Origin: Chiridota heheva
Lineage: Eukaryota > Echinodermata > Holothuroidea > Apodida > Chiridotidae
Assembly: GCA_020152595.1 (NCBI GenBank)
Contig: JAIGNY010002073.1
Location: 1,218,001 to 1,282,000 of the forward strand
Reading direction: 5' to 3'
DNA: 64,000 nucleotides
The position numbers were made by a program, and so were the translations under genes. Position 1 is the stretch's first letter; every line of letters begins with the position of its first letter. Shown piece after piece: positions 38,625 through 52,213 of the stretch. A model generated the notes under the pieces. The model searched no databases. It had not been told where the DNA came from and was given only the letters and a program-made list of their open reading frames with translations.

Positions 38625-38801
38625 CTTGTCAGAATACACAGAAAGCTGATGAGTAGGGTTGATGATGAGCAGGTTCCTACCAGCATACGTGTGGATGAGG
38701 TTTGCTCCATACCTCTGACGTAGAGTGTGTAGTATACTTGGTTCATTCAAGTGTACTAATGATGCTAAATCTTCAATTCGATCATAATTTGGAGGATTTG
38801 C
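38625..38801 (-). CDS. MYO18A: Myosin XVIII exon 3 of CDS: start of motor core
   Basis: 59 codons, phase 0 both ends (acceptor ATCTCAG, donor GTATGA). It encodes [20 protein letters not shown], then ILHTLRQRY and [15 protein letters not shown]. This is the myosin segment in which the 'DL..L..LNE..vL..L..RY....IYTY.G..Lv..NP' pattern is universal. Residues 384-442. Vertebrate MYO18A reads very similarly here, including a Thr after the His in the IYTY position. Confidence 0.94.
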
Positions 38802-39541
38802 CTGAGATAAAAAGAAAAACGATGGAAAACTAAATATAGTCAAAATGCATCATGAATATACCCTAGTCCACATCATTCATAATTATCATTATTGCATGTT
38901 TGAAACAAATTGGGTTCTTTTACCGCTTTGTAAAGAAGGGTGATCTGAAAACATATAGAAAAGTAAAGGGACCATACACTGACTGTAAATATTCTATTTT
39001 AGAATGTTCATCTGCTGTCTTTATGTCCTAACAGCAAGATTTGCAAATAAGAACTTTATCCTCGTGGGTGAATTACATAATGAAATTAAAACAAATAAAG
39101 GTATAAACCCTAAACATTTTCTTTGTTATATAATTTGATTATCTAAATAACCAAAGCAGAAAGTAAAATAATAAAATGCACTATTAAGTACAGTTATGTC
39201 TGTGTAGGGAATACAAGTGAATATAGAACCGAGGTTATATTTTGAACTGCTCAACCATTACAATAATTACTTTCAAATCTGATATGCCCAATAAATTGTG
39301 AAACATGTTCAGTACTTAAAAAGCAGCGTGTTGTCCTGATTCCACTTATAATTTATAATCTATCAAATATCACAAGAGTCTAGACACAAAAGTATAAGCA
39401 CAACAATTTTCATTTCAAATCTAAGATCCCAACCTTTTGACTTTGTTCCACGTTTATCAAGAAAATGAAGTGCAATGTGACAAACATCTATTTTCAGGTA
39501 CTGGCAATATTTCTAAATGGCATTAACTTAAACAGGGAGGC

Positions 39542-40053
39542 ACATCTTAGTAAAATACAGTAAAAATGGGGGATACTATATTTTGACGTCACTTCTGGTT
39601 GTGGAGGCAAGATCCGATCCTCTGTCTGTTTGTACCACACAGTACAGCCAGACACTAGCATGTACGTTGTGTGTGCAGAATTACATACACAGAGCATTAC
39701 GTTACTGTGACGAGAAACTTATTTGTTTTTTCCAATGCTTTTTGATCAGAAAGCGAAAGTGAAAGATTAGTATTATAATACTACAATGACTGTCACCAAA
39801 TGAAAATTACTGAGAGAAAAAAAAAGTCAAAATAAACGATTCTACCGGGGCTCGAACTCACGACATGATTTGAAAAAAACATTGCTTGCGATCGCCGCAA
39901 CCATCTGGGCTATCTCATGTGGTGATCTTCAAGGCGTTTTAAATAACTATATACCTTGCAATACGAGACAACGAATCGCGCAGCAAAATTTCAACCAATC
40001 AAAAAATTTGAAAGGAATTCTAAATATTGTGCACATATGACGATATCGCCTCT
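39542..40053. mobile_element. TTAA MITE (family B), copy 1, beside exon 2
   Basis: Left end ACAGGGAGGCAC, right end GACGATATCGCCTCT, with TTAA at 39538-39541 and 40054-40057. Nearly the whole body matches copy 2 at 47162-47704 (for example GTGGAGGCAAGATCC, CACTAGCATGTACGTTGTGT, CGCGCAGCAAAATTT). Contains a tRNA-like segment. Its right end lies about 15 bp from the donor of myosin exon 2. Confidence 0.85.
39840..39920 (-). other. tRNA-like segment inside MITE family B
   Basis: Minus strand: GAGATAGCCCAGATGGTTGC resembles a box A and GTGAGTTCGAGCCCCGGTAG a box B, about 55 bp apart. The same segment, slightly worn, is at 47486-47566. Not a functional tRNA: the arms do not close into an acceptor stem that I can find. 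Confidence 0.5.
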
Positions 40054-40077
40054 TTAAGTGATGGCAGACATTCCTAC

Positions 40078-40278
40078 CTTTTCTATGTCATCTTCATCAA
40101 CATCTAGTATTTCACCACTGTGGTCAACCTTCACCCTGACTTTGCCATCTTGGGTCAAGCCGCTAGGCTGGTCAGTCTTGTAGAGCTTGGCCGCAGTAAA
40201 CCCACCTTTATGTACCAACCAGACTTGTTCTGCAGACAACCAATCTTTTTCTGAGGCCAGTTGCTCATCAGTCTTAGC
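40078..40278 (-). CDS. MYO18A: Myosin XVIII exon 2 of CDS: SH3-like N-terminal motor subdomain
   Basis: Exactly 67 codons, phase 0 at both ends (acceptor CCATAG, donor GTAGGA). It starts AKTDEQLASEKDW and contains VWLVHKGGFTAAKL, the myosin N-terminal SH3-like barrel, then ILDVDEDDIEK, which matches the vertebrate MYO18A join into the motor core. Residues 317-383 of the composite protein. The intron on its 5' side is 17.8 kb; in vertebrates the short beta isoform starts from a promoter between the PDZ exon and this region. A TTAA MITE ends about 15 bp beyond the donor. Confidence 0.93.
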
Positions 40279-41238
40279 CTATGGATAAAGAAATAGATGA
40301 CTTTATGAAAAAAATAAAATGGACAACTCCTTCCCAAATTATTTTTATTTATAATACAATGTAAGTTTATGACAAAAACAGGATTTAATCTGGCTATAAT
40401 TGTCTGACAAATTGACCTTTGAGATTTGAAAATTAACGTGTTATGTTTCATCAAACATAGTGTGTTTGAAACATAGATTGGCATACAAACAGTACATGCT
40501 TATAGTGTATGCAACAGAAAACTTGAAATTACTGTACAGGTGATTTCAATAGAAATATAGCAGAGAAAAAAAATGATGGCAAGATTTTAATACACATGTA
40601 AAGACCAATCCAAGTTACAGTATAAGATTGGGGCAGTATACCATTCATTTTCACAGAGAACATTACTCTGTACATAACTGCAAAGCTGTTCTACTAGATC
40701 TGCTCCCCAATGTAACATTAGATACAATTGGATATACAAAACACAACTTTTCATCTAAAATATAAACAGTTTCTTTTCTTTTACTTGACTTGTTATCTAC
40801 TGTAAAAGCATTTCAAGAGTGTTTTATGATGTAAGTATGATTTATGACCATCAACATTTGAATGTCATGGGAATTAATTCTTCATCAGGCCAAGAATGTA
40901 AACAAAGAATTATTTCCATAAACACCGCCAGCAATAAACATACAGTAGACCAATAAACAGGAAGATTGTTTTGAGGCCTAGGCAATCTCCATGTGGTAGC
41001 ACTGTATGTATGGTGCAGTATTTAAGGATTCTCTGCAATCAAGATCTAAACAATTACATACTGTACAGTAGGTCACCATGTCTGATATGGGTTTTCATAT
41101 TTGCTTCTTTTCTCTTCATCTTTTTGGCCTTTTAGGTGATAATTGGGCTGCAAACATGAATAAAGTGACAATTAGTCAGAATTTTCAAATGTGGGGTAAA
41201 GAAAAACATGTTACAGTGGTGTTACATGTTACAGTATA

Positions 41239-41700
41239 CATAGGCGTACGGGACAGTTTCATTTTGGAAGAGCAGAACAATTTTTGCCCGAATCCTCCAA
41301 TTTTGCCCTAATTTAACACAGTTCATGAATATACTCATAAAATCCACATTTCATGTTGCCACAATGCCGTTTTGTCCAATTTTAACTAATTGAACTACTT
41401 AAAATCAGAAAATATTTGAGTTTATGACCAAAATATATTCACACTGTCATACAATTTTACACATAAATGTGTGGCACATTATAAATTCCCCAGATTCCAT
41501 CTTTTAACTTTCTGACTTTTCGCTCAAAAAATTCAGTTAAGAATTTGGTTACTTATTTCTTATAAAAAAAATATTTTATTCAGCAAATATTTAAGTCAGA
41601 TTTGTTAACACAGTTTTGCCCGATTTTGATACCCATATTTCCTGAATTCTTGGGTGCCTAAATTTTTTGGGGGGCCCCTACCCCGCCCTGTACGCCTAGG
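41239..41700. mobile_element. hAT-like MITE, 462 bp, perfect 8-bp TSD
   Basis: Left end CATAGGCGTACGGGACAG, right end CCGCCCTGTACGCCTAGG, inverted. ACAGTATA flanks at 41231-41238 and 41701-41708 are identical. AT-rich interior without coding potential. It splits a possible 77-codon open frame, so that frame is not a gene. Confidence 0.88.
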
Positions 41701-42811
41701 ACAGTATATGCAATCTTGAGAGCAACTCAATATCAGTCAGGTTCAGTGTTAAAACTGCAAAAAGTAATCAATAATCATTTTACATGTACTTAAAAATGCA
41801 TCACATACTGATGGATGGTTTTAGCTGTAGAACGATCATCATCATCATCATAGTGTGAGCAATGTAAATTCCTTAATCAGGCAAATGATCTCTTCATCTG
41901 CACTCAATTCAAATGTCAATTGGTTATACCCTCAATATGCAACACACTTGAATTCCCATAAAGCACTAGGCATTCTTGTTTAATGATTTTCCCAAACATT
42001 CTGAACTCTTTAAGTTTACATTCTTTTCTTTTCAAGCATTAATTGTGTAATTATAACAGTACTTGATGGTGCTTAATTCAAATTTATCTTCTAGGTTTTT
42101 GTAGTACATGACTCACCACTGTATTACAAAAGATCTACAGTAGACATACTGGCATGGCCAACAGATGGGAATCATAAGAACACATTGTCCCAATGATAAT
42201 TTTACACTTATTACAGTACTTTATAATATAAGTATAGAACCAAATAATTAAGTGACTATTTTATGCATCAAAATTTTATATTGTATTAAGTATGCCAACA
42301 TAAATTGAAATGTGGATATAAAATCAATACACTGAAGACTTTAATCAAAGTACAGAATAATTAGTCATATTAAATTTAACTTATTTTTGTGTATTTTAGC
42401 ATGGCATATCAAATTCACCACTTCCTACATGTGTGTACTGCACATGCACAATAAAGGATGTGGACTGTACAGTAAAGTTTATTAGTTCAGTTCAGCATGA
42501 AAGATTTTTTTTTCGATAAAGAAACAATTAAGATATGTCTCACTTGTGTACAAACAAATAAAATCACACTTAATATGACATCACATCCCTATGAAGTCAT
42601 TGCATTTTCCCTGAAATGTTGTGGCTTACAACCACTGGACATGTCAGGTAAATACAAAACCAAAATCTAGTAAAGGGTTGTACATCTGATTATATTTTCA
42701 ATAGGCAACAAAGTTTGATTAATTTTTAATAATATCAGCATCAAGAAAGTGAGTATGTAATGCCACTCTTCTATAGTAGACGTTTTTGCACCAGCTAAAA
42801 AAAAATTAAAA

Positions 42812-42851
42812 GGAATTCTAAATATTGTGCACATATGACGATTACACCTCT
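42812..42851. mobile_element. Right-end fragment of MITE family B
   Basis: AAAGGAATTCTAAATATTGT and GCACATATGACGAT end in ACCTCT followed by TTAA, as in copies 1 and 2. Only the last 40 bp survive. Confidence 0.8.
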
Positions 42852-42855
42852 TTAA

Positions 42856-43943
<1,088 letters not shown>

Positions 43944-44904
43944 TTAAGAATTTATCTTGCAATTTTTAAGTTTGTTAATAATAATTAGTTATATATAGTT
44001 CTATATATATTAGTTTGTAAATAATAATCAAAATTCAACAAAATTGTATGTTTTCCTATGCAGCCTAACACTAATGATTTTATGTTTTCCTATGCAGCCT
44101 AAAAACACTAATGACCCCTATGGTTGCCAATTCAAGAGTCTATAACACCGGCTGACTGCAGATTTCAAGGTGTATGGATGTGTAGAGGCAGCATGAGCTT
44201 TATAATCTATTCAAGACCACACCACCATAGTAGCATAAAATGTCATCATAATCGATTAAACATTGACCATTTTACCTGTAGGGTTTTTATATCCCAGGCA
44301 TCAATTTGCATATTTTCTGCAAACAATGTGATTTTTATCAATTTGTAAATTTCTTTTGTAAATGCTTTGGTTTTAAATGACTATCATAATTTTTTGAAGT
44401 GGTGGAGCAAATTCTGACCTTACTTTGATCAGCCTTACATGTATATCAAAAATTTTAAATAGTTTTTTACTTCTTAAAAATTCAAAAACTGATTGGATCT
44501 GCCCAGATTGTATATTATGTCCTTAAACCTTTAAATTCTGTGTCATCTGAATCATTTCAAAAACTATTGTAGAGGGTCTTATGGTGATTCGGTTTGTTAC
44601 GAGACAAAATGTTTCACAAAAATGGTAGTTTAAAGAAAAATGTACTCGTTCATACAGCCATTTGCTTCCAGTCACATGAAGAACAGGCCTAAAAAAGGAA
44701 ATAGAAGCAGCGATAAAAGTTCAGGTAATTCTTACTTTATGCTACTTGGTTCCATGATGGGTTTTACTCAAGATGTTTTGTGTTTTATGGTGTAACTAGT
44801 TGTAATAACTAGTTCTGCTAAAACTGTGGTACAGAGTACAGTGGTGGTGTGGCTTAAGATTTTCTAGTTTTCTATGATGTAAAACACAAAATATCAGCAT
44901 ACAA

Positions 44905-45240
44905 AAGCCCCCTTGCACCCCCAAATCCCACCTATGACACTGGTTAGTCCTTGGCCACTGTGACTGAAAGAAAACATGTACAGTAATCAATGGCAGTTTC
45001 TGCTAACGGTCACCAGACTGTAATTTCCTGCTCGGGCTGTTAATTTGGCCAGGTAATACAGCCACATGTATAAGATATACCATTATCCAACTGGCATTTA
45101 CACAATAATACCTTTAGGCCTTTTACCCTTCACAGTACCCTTTACAATGTGGGGAATCCTCCATGAGATCGTTCCACCCCCTGCCCATGAAAACAGCTGC
45201 CCCTCTTTTCCCCGACATAAAAATCCTGGCACAGCCATTG
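44905..45240. mobile_element. hAT-like MITE end fragments (weak)
   Basis: Reverse-reading, CAGTGTCATAGGTGGGATTT (ends 44942) and CAATGGCTGTGCCAGGATTT (ends 45240) resemble hAT MITE tips of the kind at 2922. Partner ends were not found. Confidence 0.3.
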
Positions 45241-47161
45241 TACATGTACATGGGCAACTTGTGGCACTACCTAAATGGCAACCATAGGGGTCATTAACTA
45301 CTAATTTTAAGTGGGCAAATTATGTGAGTGGTGCCTGAGGCACCCATACCAAGACAATTGTCAATCGTCAAAACTGTGACAGAAAGTCAAAAAAATTAAG
45401 CTTTTTTGTATATGATTTAATAGCATCAATTAAGTTCAACTTATGACTAATGCAGCATCAAGTAACAATAACACTTGATTCTTTCAGAGGAAATGGTTCA
45501 ATGAACTTGTAAAGAGTACATTTCATAAATTACTATGGGCATAAAATAAGTTACAAAAGATTGCTCAACTTCTTAAATTATGTTTTGTTCTAACATTCTA
45601 ATGGGGAGAGGTAGCTGTATCATAAGAAAGCCAACAATCAATCCCATTTTAGTTTGAAAAGTGGTTTGACAGTTTTATTATTTGAGGGCTGGTTTCAACA
45701 AAGGGAACCGCCATATAATTAACTCATCAAAAAGATGCCCACATTCCCACATACTGTAACCCCTACATTAGATGAAGTGGTCCATAATAATTCACCTTTC
45801 AAATTGATCTAAACATACAGTAAGCAACATTTCAGATTAGATTTGAATTTTCAGGCCAATGAAAAAATTGTATGTACATACACAAGTTAAGATCATTATA
45901 CTGTATGAGTAATACTGTACAGGAGCAAAATGTAAAACCAGGGATCTGTGTTTCTAATGCTTGACTACATATATGAAACATATACAGTATGCAATACAGC
46001 ATTATAGCCAATATAGCCAATATAGCCATCATAGCCAATTTGAGGAGCCCCCTTGGTAGTTTTCTTCATGCACATGAAACATATACAGTACTTACTGTAC
46101 AGTACATGTACGAAGTAAGTAGTGCCTACAGTACTTCTAATGGAGGAACAGTACGTCAGTTGATACGATTACTAACATTAATTTTCCTACTTTTAACTTG
46201 TAAGAAATGAAGTTATAATGATTAAATTGTAACATTTGGCTTCCTAGTGAATATTATTACAGAATACAAATAGATTTTTTTTAAGTTTTAAAATGTTCTG
46301 ATATTTTTAGGTAGTGGTCTATAAAAGTACAGCACATTGCTTAAACTGTTGATAATCCTCACTTATTCATATGTCCTTTCCGTACTGTAGATTTAGGATA
46401 ATTAGCATTGGATGAAGTTTGCATTTTTACCTCCATGGCCTAACATATCATTTCAAGCATTGTCTCTAGTGCAAGCTAAACTGATGTACATGTGTTGTGC
46501 ATACATTAGGTGACTCACTGCCTGATAATTCAGTCCTGTTTCCTTTTCAACTTTTCATGCAAAAGGTGAAGAATAAATTTATAAATAAATCAAAACCAAA
46601 ATTGTTATTTCTCTTCATGTGGTGTAGACTTTCAATGGAATTTATAAACAAATAGGGAGTTGATACATGTAAGCAATGCCACTTTAACCTCTTAAAGTGG
46701 GTATGTCTCAGTTTCAAGTAATATAAACTCTGGGTAAAGTACAATCTTACACTAAAGCCATAACAATCACCAGCTGCATTCAATCAACCTTGACCTGCAT
46801 GTATAGTACCTTAAAGAAACAAATCCTTCTGTTTGTATCATACAGTATGTCATCATAGTTTGCATATCAGTCACAAATATAGTACATTATGTAAACAATA
46901 TGTGGGTGTACCATAACAACACCCATATTTCCACATAAAAGAATTGGAATTTTAATGGGATGGTAAAATTTTGGAAAATGAACCACAACACCACAAATAT
47001 GAGCAAACTTCACCCATCACTGACTTTGAACTTAATCAAACTGGAAGATACAGCAAATAGGCATGGTTGAGGTTGTCAAAAATTTCACTGTATAAAAAAA
47101 ACAAAAACTTTCTACCAACTTGTATTGTTTCTCTACAATTGCACTTCAAAATCCTAATTAA

Positions 47162-47704
47162 AGAGGGAGGCTCGTCTCAGTAAAATACGGTGAAAATGGG
47201 GGATACTTTATTTTGACGTCACTTCCGGTTGTGGAGGCAAGATCCAATCCTCTCTCTGTTTGTACCATACAGTACAACCAGACACTAGCATGTACGTTGT
47301 GTGTGCAGAATTACATACACAGCGCATTACTTAACTGTGACGAGAAACTTATTTGGTTTTTTCAATGATTTTTTGTCAGAAAGCGAAAGTGAAATTTTAG
47401 TATTATAGTACTACAATGATAGTCACCAAATGATAATTACTGAGAAAAAAAAAGGAAAATATGAAAGCAAAAAGTCAAAATAAACGATTCTACCGGGGCT
47501 TGAACTCACTGCATGATTTGAAAGAAAACACGTTACTTGCGATCGCCGCAAGCATTTAAGCCATCTCGTGTGATGACCTTCAAGGTGTTTTGAATAACTA
47601 TATACCTTGCAATACGAGACAACGAATCGCGCAGCAAAATTTTAACCAATCCAAAAATTTGAAAGGAATTCTAAATATTGTGCACATATGACGATATCGC
47701 CTCT
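47162..47704. mobile_element. TTAA MITE (family B), copy 2
   Basis: Left AGAGGGAGGCTCGTC and right GACGATATCGCCTCT give a TIR (AGAGG...CGTC); TTAA at 47158-47161 and 47705-47708. 543 bp, collinear with copy 1 throughout, including the tRNA-like segment. Confidence 0.88.
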
Positions 47705-49372
47705 TTAAATAAAAGAGCTTCCAAATATTCAATTGAGGCATGTTAACACTCGTTCAAATCAGCAACATTTTCATGATTGTTGTAATAAGCAATGTTTAAG
47801 CTGAAGCAAGACAAATGCACATCTGCATCATATAATGAAAAATATTTGCATAACATCAAAGGAAAACTTTGACAAGATAAGAATTACTATGAAGCTGCAG
47901 TAAACCAAGTTAGGGTACATACAGTACATAGGCCTACACGTGTATAAATTTGACAAAACAGCACAAATCTTGATGAGCAATTCTGTACTGGATTTTCAAC
48001 ATTGTTAAATGCTTGAACCATTTTTTATGATATGAAAATATAATTTATTTACAAAAGAATCAGGTCAGTACCCTTTCCAACCAGCCTTTTGTGGATAGCT
48101 TTCCTTTCTGCTTTGAATGTGTTGTTAGCTTTAACAACATTGTAATAGCACATAAGTTTGTTTACCTGCACAAATGTCAACTATAAAATACACAACTTTT
48201 AGTATGACAGTGTAATAAATATTGTATTTGCAAGCAATAAAGTATTGCTACAAAAATTACACACAACTGATGCCACTTTTGCAAATTTTGATCTGGTCAG
48301 TTTAACCTCAGTTGAATTTGGCTAATCTTCATGTATATTACGGTTCCTTTTCCTTCTCAGTGCTCTCAATTTCTGATTAACTGTCAACATTTCTGTTCTT
48401 CAAAAGTAAACAAAATGGTGAAGGTGATTTATAAGAATTCAAACAAAGAGTAGGATTTTATAGCTTCCCTGTGTAACTACACATACCAATCTGGGATGAG
48501 TGGTGCTCAGAACAAATACCAGGCCAGTTACAATACAATGAACAAGTTATCAAAGCAAAACTTTGAAAAATATGGTATTCGTTATCATGCATGTACGGTA
48601 CATTTGCATGTGCGGCACAGTACTACTACTTACAAAAGCAGAGACAAATTGGGAACACCATTTTTATTATCTTCTCATTTTGGTGCTGGGACACTAAATA
48701 CTAATTAGGCTTACATATGATGTACAGTACTAGTGGGCGATTTTATGAAAATTCGTTTTTCAAGCTGAAATTTCAAAGTGCCGCAGTTGATTTATTTTCT
48801 GATGTATTGCACTGTATTTTAACAACCTGTAAAGAAGAACGACATAATTCTAGTACCATATGTCTGAAAAAGTTTTAAAACCACCCACCAACTATTACTG
48901 TGTGTACTTCAGTGCAACTTGTATTCCAAGCCAAAAGACAGAACAGGATTTGTACATACAAATCTGACTACATTTTGCAGTGCAGTGTGATGAAATTTAA
49001 AGATTAAGTATTTGTATTTGATTAAGTAATTAAGTATTTGTTTCATATTTTTAAGACTTAAAAGAATTATAGTTTTGAGAACAATTAAGTACAATTTACT
49101 TTCGATCATATTTCCAGAACTTAATCAAATTAAAATGTCTTGATACATAGCCAGTAAACAGACACACAATACATACAAAGAAGAAACTGTTTTCAGTTTC
49201 ATGCCACCCAAATCAAGGTGTTACAGCCAAGTTGTCATTTTGGAAGGCATGGGATGCTGTCAAAAATCCTAAAATCAAAATATTTAAATAAATAAAGCTG
49301 ATAAACAAGCTTAATATCTATTCCACCAGTCACAATATAATTTTTATTGGTATCTTTGTTTTTGAGTTAAGT

Positions 49373-49850
49373 TAAGTTTATTACACTTATATGGCGCATT
49401 ATTACTTATTCTAACGCGCCTTACAAAATATGCATATAAAGAAAATAAATACAAATGTGTAAATAAAATAAGCATGAAATATGAATAAAAGAAAGAAGGA
49501 AAAAATTATGAAGAGGACTTGAAAGCACAATTAAATAAGTGAGTCTTAAGCAAGGTGTGGAATTGTTTAAGGGATTGAGCAGATTTGATTGAAAGAGGTA
49601 AGTCATTCCAATGTTTTGGGCCAAATAGTTGCAGAGAGCAATCGCCATGTAAATTTACTTTTTGGAACATAAAGGATAAGCTAGTTTTGAGAGCTAAGGC
49701 GGTAACTAGGTTGTTTGTAATAAAACATTTCGGTCAGATATAACAGGGCCATGTTATGAAGGGATTTAAAAATGAGTATTAAAATTTTTAATTTAATTCT
49801 ATACGAGACAGGTAGCCAATGAAGATTTTGCAATCGTCCAATGAAACCAG
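49373..49850. repeat. Dispersed repeat of unknown class
   Basis: Starts AGTTAAGTTTATTACACTTA then ATGGCGCATTATTAC, related to the fragment at 6123. Downstream contains ACAGGGCCATGTTATGAAGG and CTATACGAGACAGGTAGCCA, motifs I associate with interspersed repeats of marine invertebrates. The 75-codon minus-strand frame is not convincing. Confidence 0.5.
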
Positions 49851-50422
49851 TCATTTCACAATGTACAAATGATTACAAACAGCCGTCATGGGCTGGATTG
49901 CAATGAAACTACTGTGCTGTACAATCCTAGTGTGTAACTTCCTTGTTGAAGGGGGAAAAATGAACTTCAAACTTAAATAAACAAAATTTATTGCAGAAAG
50001 ATCATAAGCTGAAATTTGTCAGCAACACTTCAGAATTCTAGTTTACATGATCACAGCAGAGAAGTGTCACTTTCCTGGTTATAGTCCACAGAATGCTATG
50101 AGTATCATAGAAAATAAGGGTCAAAGAACAAAAGGCTTCATTGCGCAAGATGGACGAGACATTTTACATATACAGGACTTCCTTTTCATGACAAAAAACA
50201 CACATATAATACAAAAAAGCTATGAAAAACAATTCTTTTAAGTCCTGCGATATATCAAAACCATGACACTAGCCATAAAATTGATACAGTGCTTTCAATT
50301 ATTGTTTCTGTAAATACAGTACAACTTCTGTCTGCACGGTGAAAGGAATACAATTGTGATCAAGGAAGTACAGTAGTAACATTTTTTTTAGCAAGGTTAG
50401 AAATGAATCAATTTTTCCTCAA

Positions 50423-51289
50423 CGGATTACTTCAGTGGTCAAGCATGTCCATCTTATATGAAAGAGGACTTCAAAAGAAACAAAGTGGTGAAGAAAGCAT
50501 TTAAAAATCTTATTCCGTTAAGGGGATATTCAAGTTTTAAGCTCTGTCTAATCTGTGTAGAAATGACTGGTGTAGTAAGTCTACAAAGGAAAGTTAGCAT
50601 CTTCATCTTCACATTCTTAACAAATGTTCATGTATTTTAAAGGAAGTTTATTACAATTTTGTTTACTATTTAAATTATTCTTCCTCAAATTTTCTTCAGG
50701 TGGTGTATAATAAATACCCTTCCTACTGTAGATTCAGTTTTACTACTTTTTTGACATATCCCATGGTTTTTAAGCCACAGAATCGTAGGACAAATATGAT
50801 AAAGACTAGGTAATCTGAAGCTTTGACATCACAACTAGTCTGAATTCAGTCATTTCTACACAAATTATACTAAACTTTAAACTTAGATATCTCCTTAATA
50901 AAATAAGATATTTGAATGCTTTCTTCACTATTTTGTTTCTGTTGAAGTTCTTTTTCATATAAGAGAGACTTGCTTGACCCCCAAGCTAGAAGCTAAATCC
51001 ATCCGAGCCATTAGTCTCATAGAGCCGATGTTAATCCCCAGTTTCAATGGCGCAAGCGGATAAAAGTACATGACTTTCCCTGGATGGGACGCCAGTCCAT
51101 CGCAGATTAACTCCACAGCAATGCTGGTACTCATTTCACAGCTGAATTGATTGAAGCAAGTAGAGTAAAGTGTCTTGCTCAAGGACACAATGCAGGGCTC
51201 ACGACGGAATCAAACTCGGTACCATTCAGATACAAGCATGACTCCTTTACCACTGAGTCACTGCACCTCTTGATCCCTGAACTAATCCT
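50423..51289. mobile_element. Long-TIR TTAA MITE (family A), copy 3, interrupted
   Basis: Left CGGATTACTTCAGTGGTCAA, right CTGAACTAATCCT. Flanks have drifted to TCAA (50419-50422) and TTGA (51290-51293). The right arm is split by a SINE near its tip. More diverged than copies 1 and 2. Confidence 0.82.
50977..51269 (-). mobile_element. tRNA-derived SINE, copy 3, inside a MITE
   Basis: Minus strand: GAGGTGCAGTGACTCAGTGG, then GGTACCGAGTTTGATTCCG (box B), CCTTGAGCAAGACACTTTAC, GCGATGGACTGGCGTCCCAT. The most complete copy. Short flanks TGACC and TGATCC on either side look like a worn target duplication. Confidence 0.8.
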
Positions 51290-52213
51290 TTGATAGGGAT
51301 GTCATTGTAGCAAGCATGCCAGAATGTCTTATTCATATTTTGATTTGGGGTTCCTTATCTGAAATTTTGAAAAAGTATAAATTTCTATAAAAGAAAATCA
51401 TACATAAATCTAATCTACTGTTGGTTTGTGAGTACATCTAGTACAGTGTAGCTGTTTTTCATGAGATGCAGAACAGAAACTGAGTCGTAAAACAATTAAA
51501 AAGGGAATCTCATCTTTGTAAAACTGATGTTCATATCTTTCACTTCACAACCTATTGTAGATTGTTTCTAATTAAACACACACTGTGCACCCCATGCATT
51601 GTGTGTGTATGTACTGTACAGTGTTCTAGTCACTTCTGTGGCGGTTATAATTAGTTGTGGGTGCTTGAATATAACCAATCAGAAATGTTGACGTTTATTG
51701 CATATTAATGTCCATGTTAAACACGATATCTAGCCTTTAATAAACAAGCATTCATTACAGTGATTTATGTTTCCATTTGCAATTTCAGAAGATCAAAATC
51801 TATTTTAAGAAATTTATATAAAAAATGCTATATTTTCTGAACTGTTACTACAATACACCAACACAAAGTCTCCTCATTACTACTGTACAGTACATCATAT
51901 TTAAATTAAATCTATTTAACTTTTAAAAATAACTTTATTGTAATCATGGTCAAAAAGAAACCTCACTTCCTGTAACTTTCACTTTGGAATCAAAAGCCCA
52001 AACTTGATAAAATATTGCTAACAGATATTGGGTTGTACTGTAAACACAATAAAATGTGACCCGAAACACACTAATTTTATTTCCTGTTTTTGAAGGACAG
52101 GTATAGGAACATCATTCAACTAGAACGGTAAATACCGTCATGGTTCGCATGCCCATGCAAATTGACACCCATATCATATGATCCGGCCAATTATAAAAAT
52201 GGCATCTTACACT

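Noticed and set aside
39840..39920. A genuine tRNA gene
   Set aside because: Box-like motifs are present but no closed acceptor stem or anticodon arm is visible, and it lies within a MITE.
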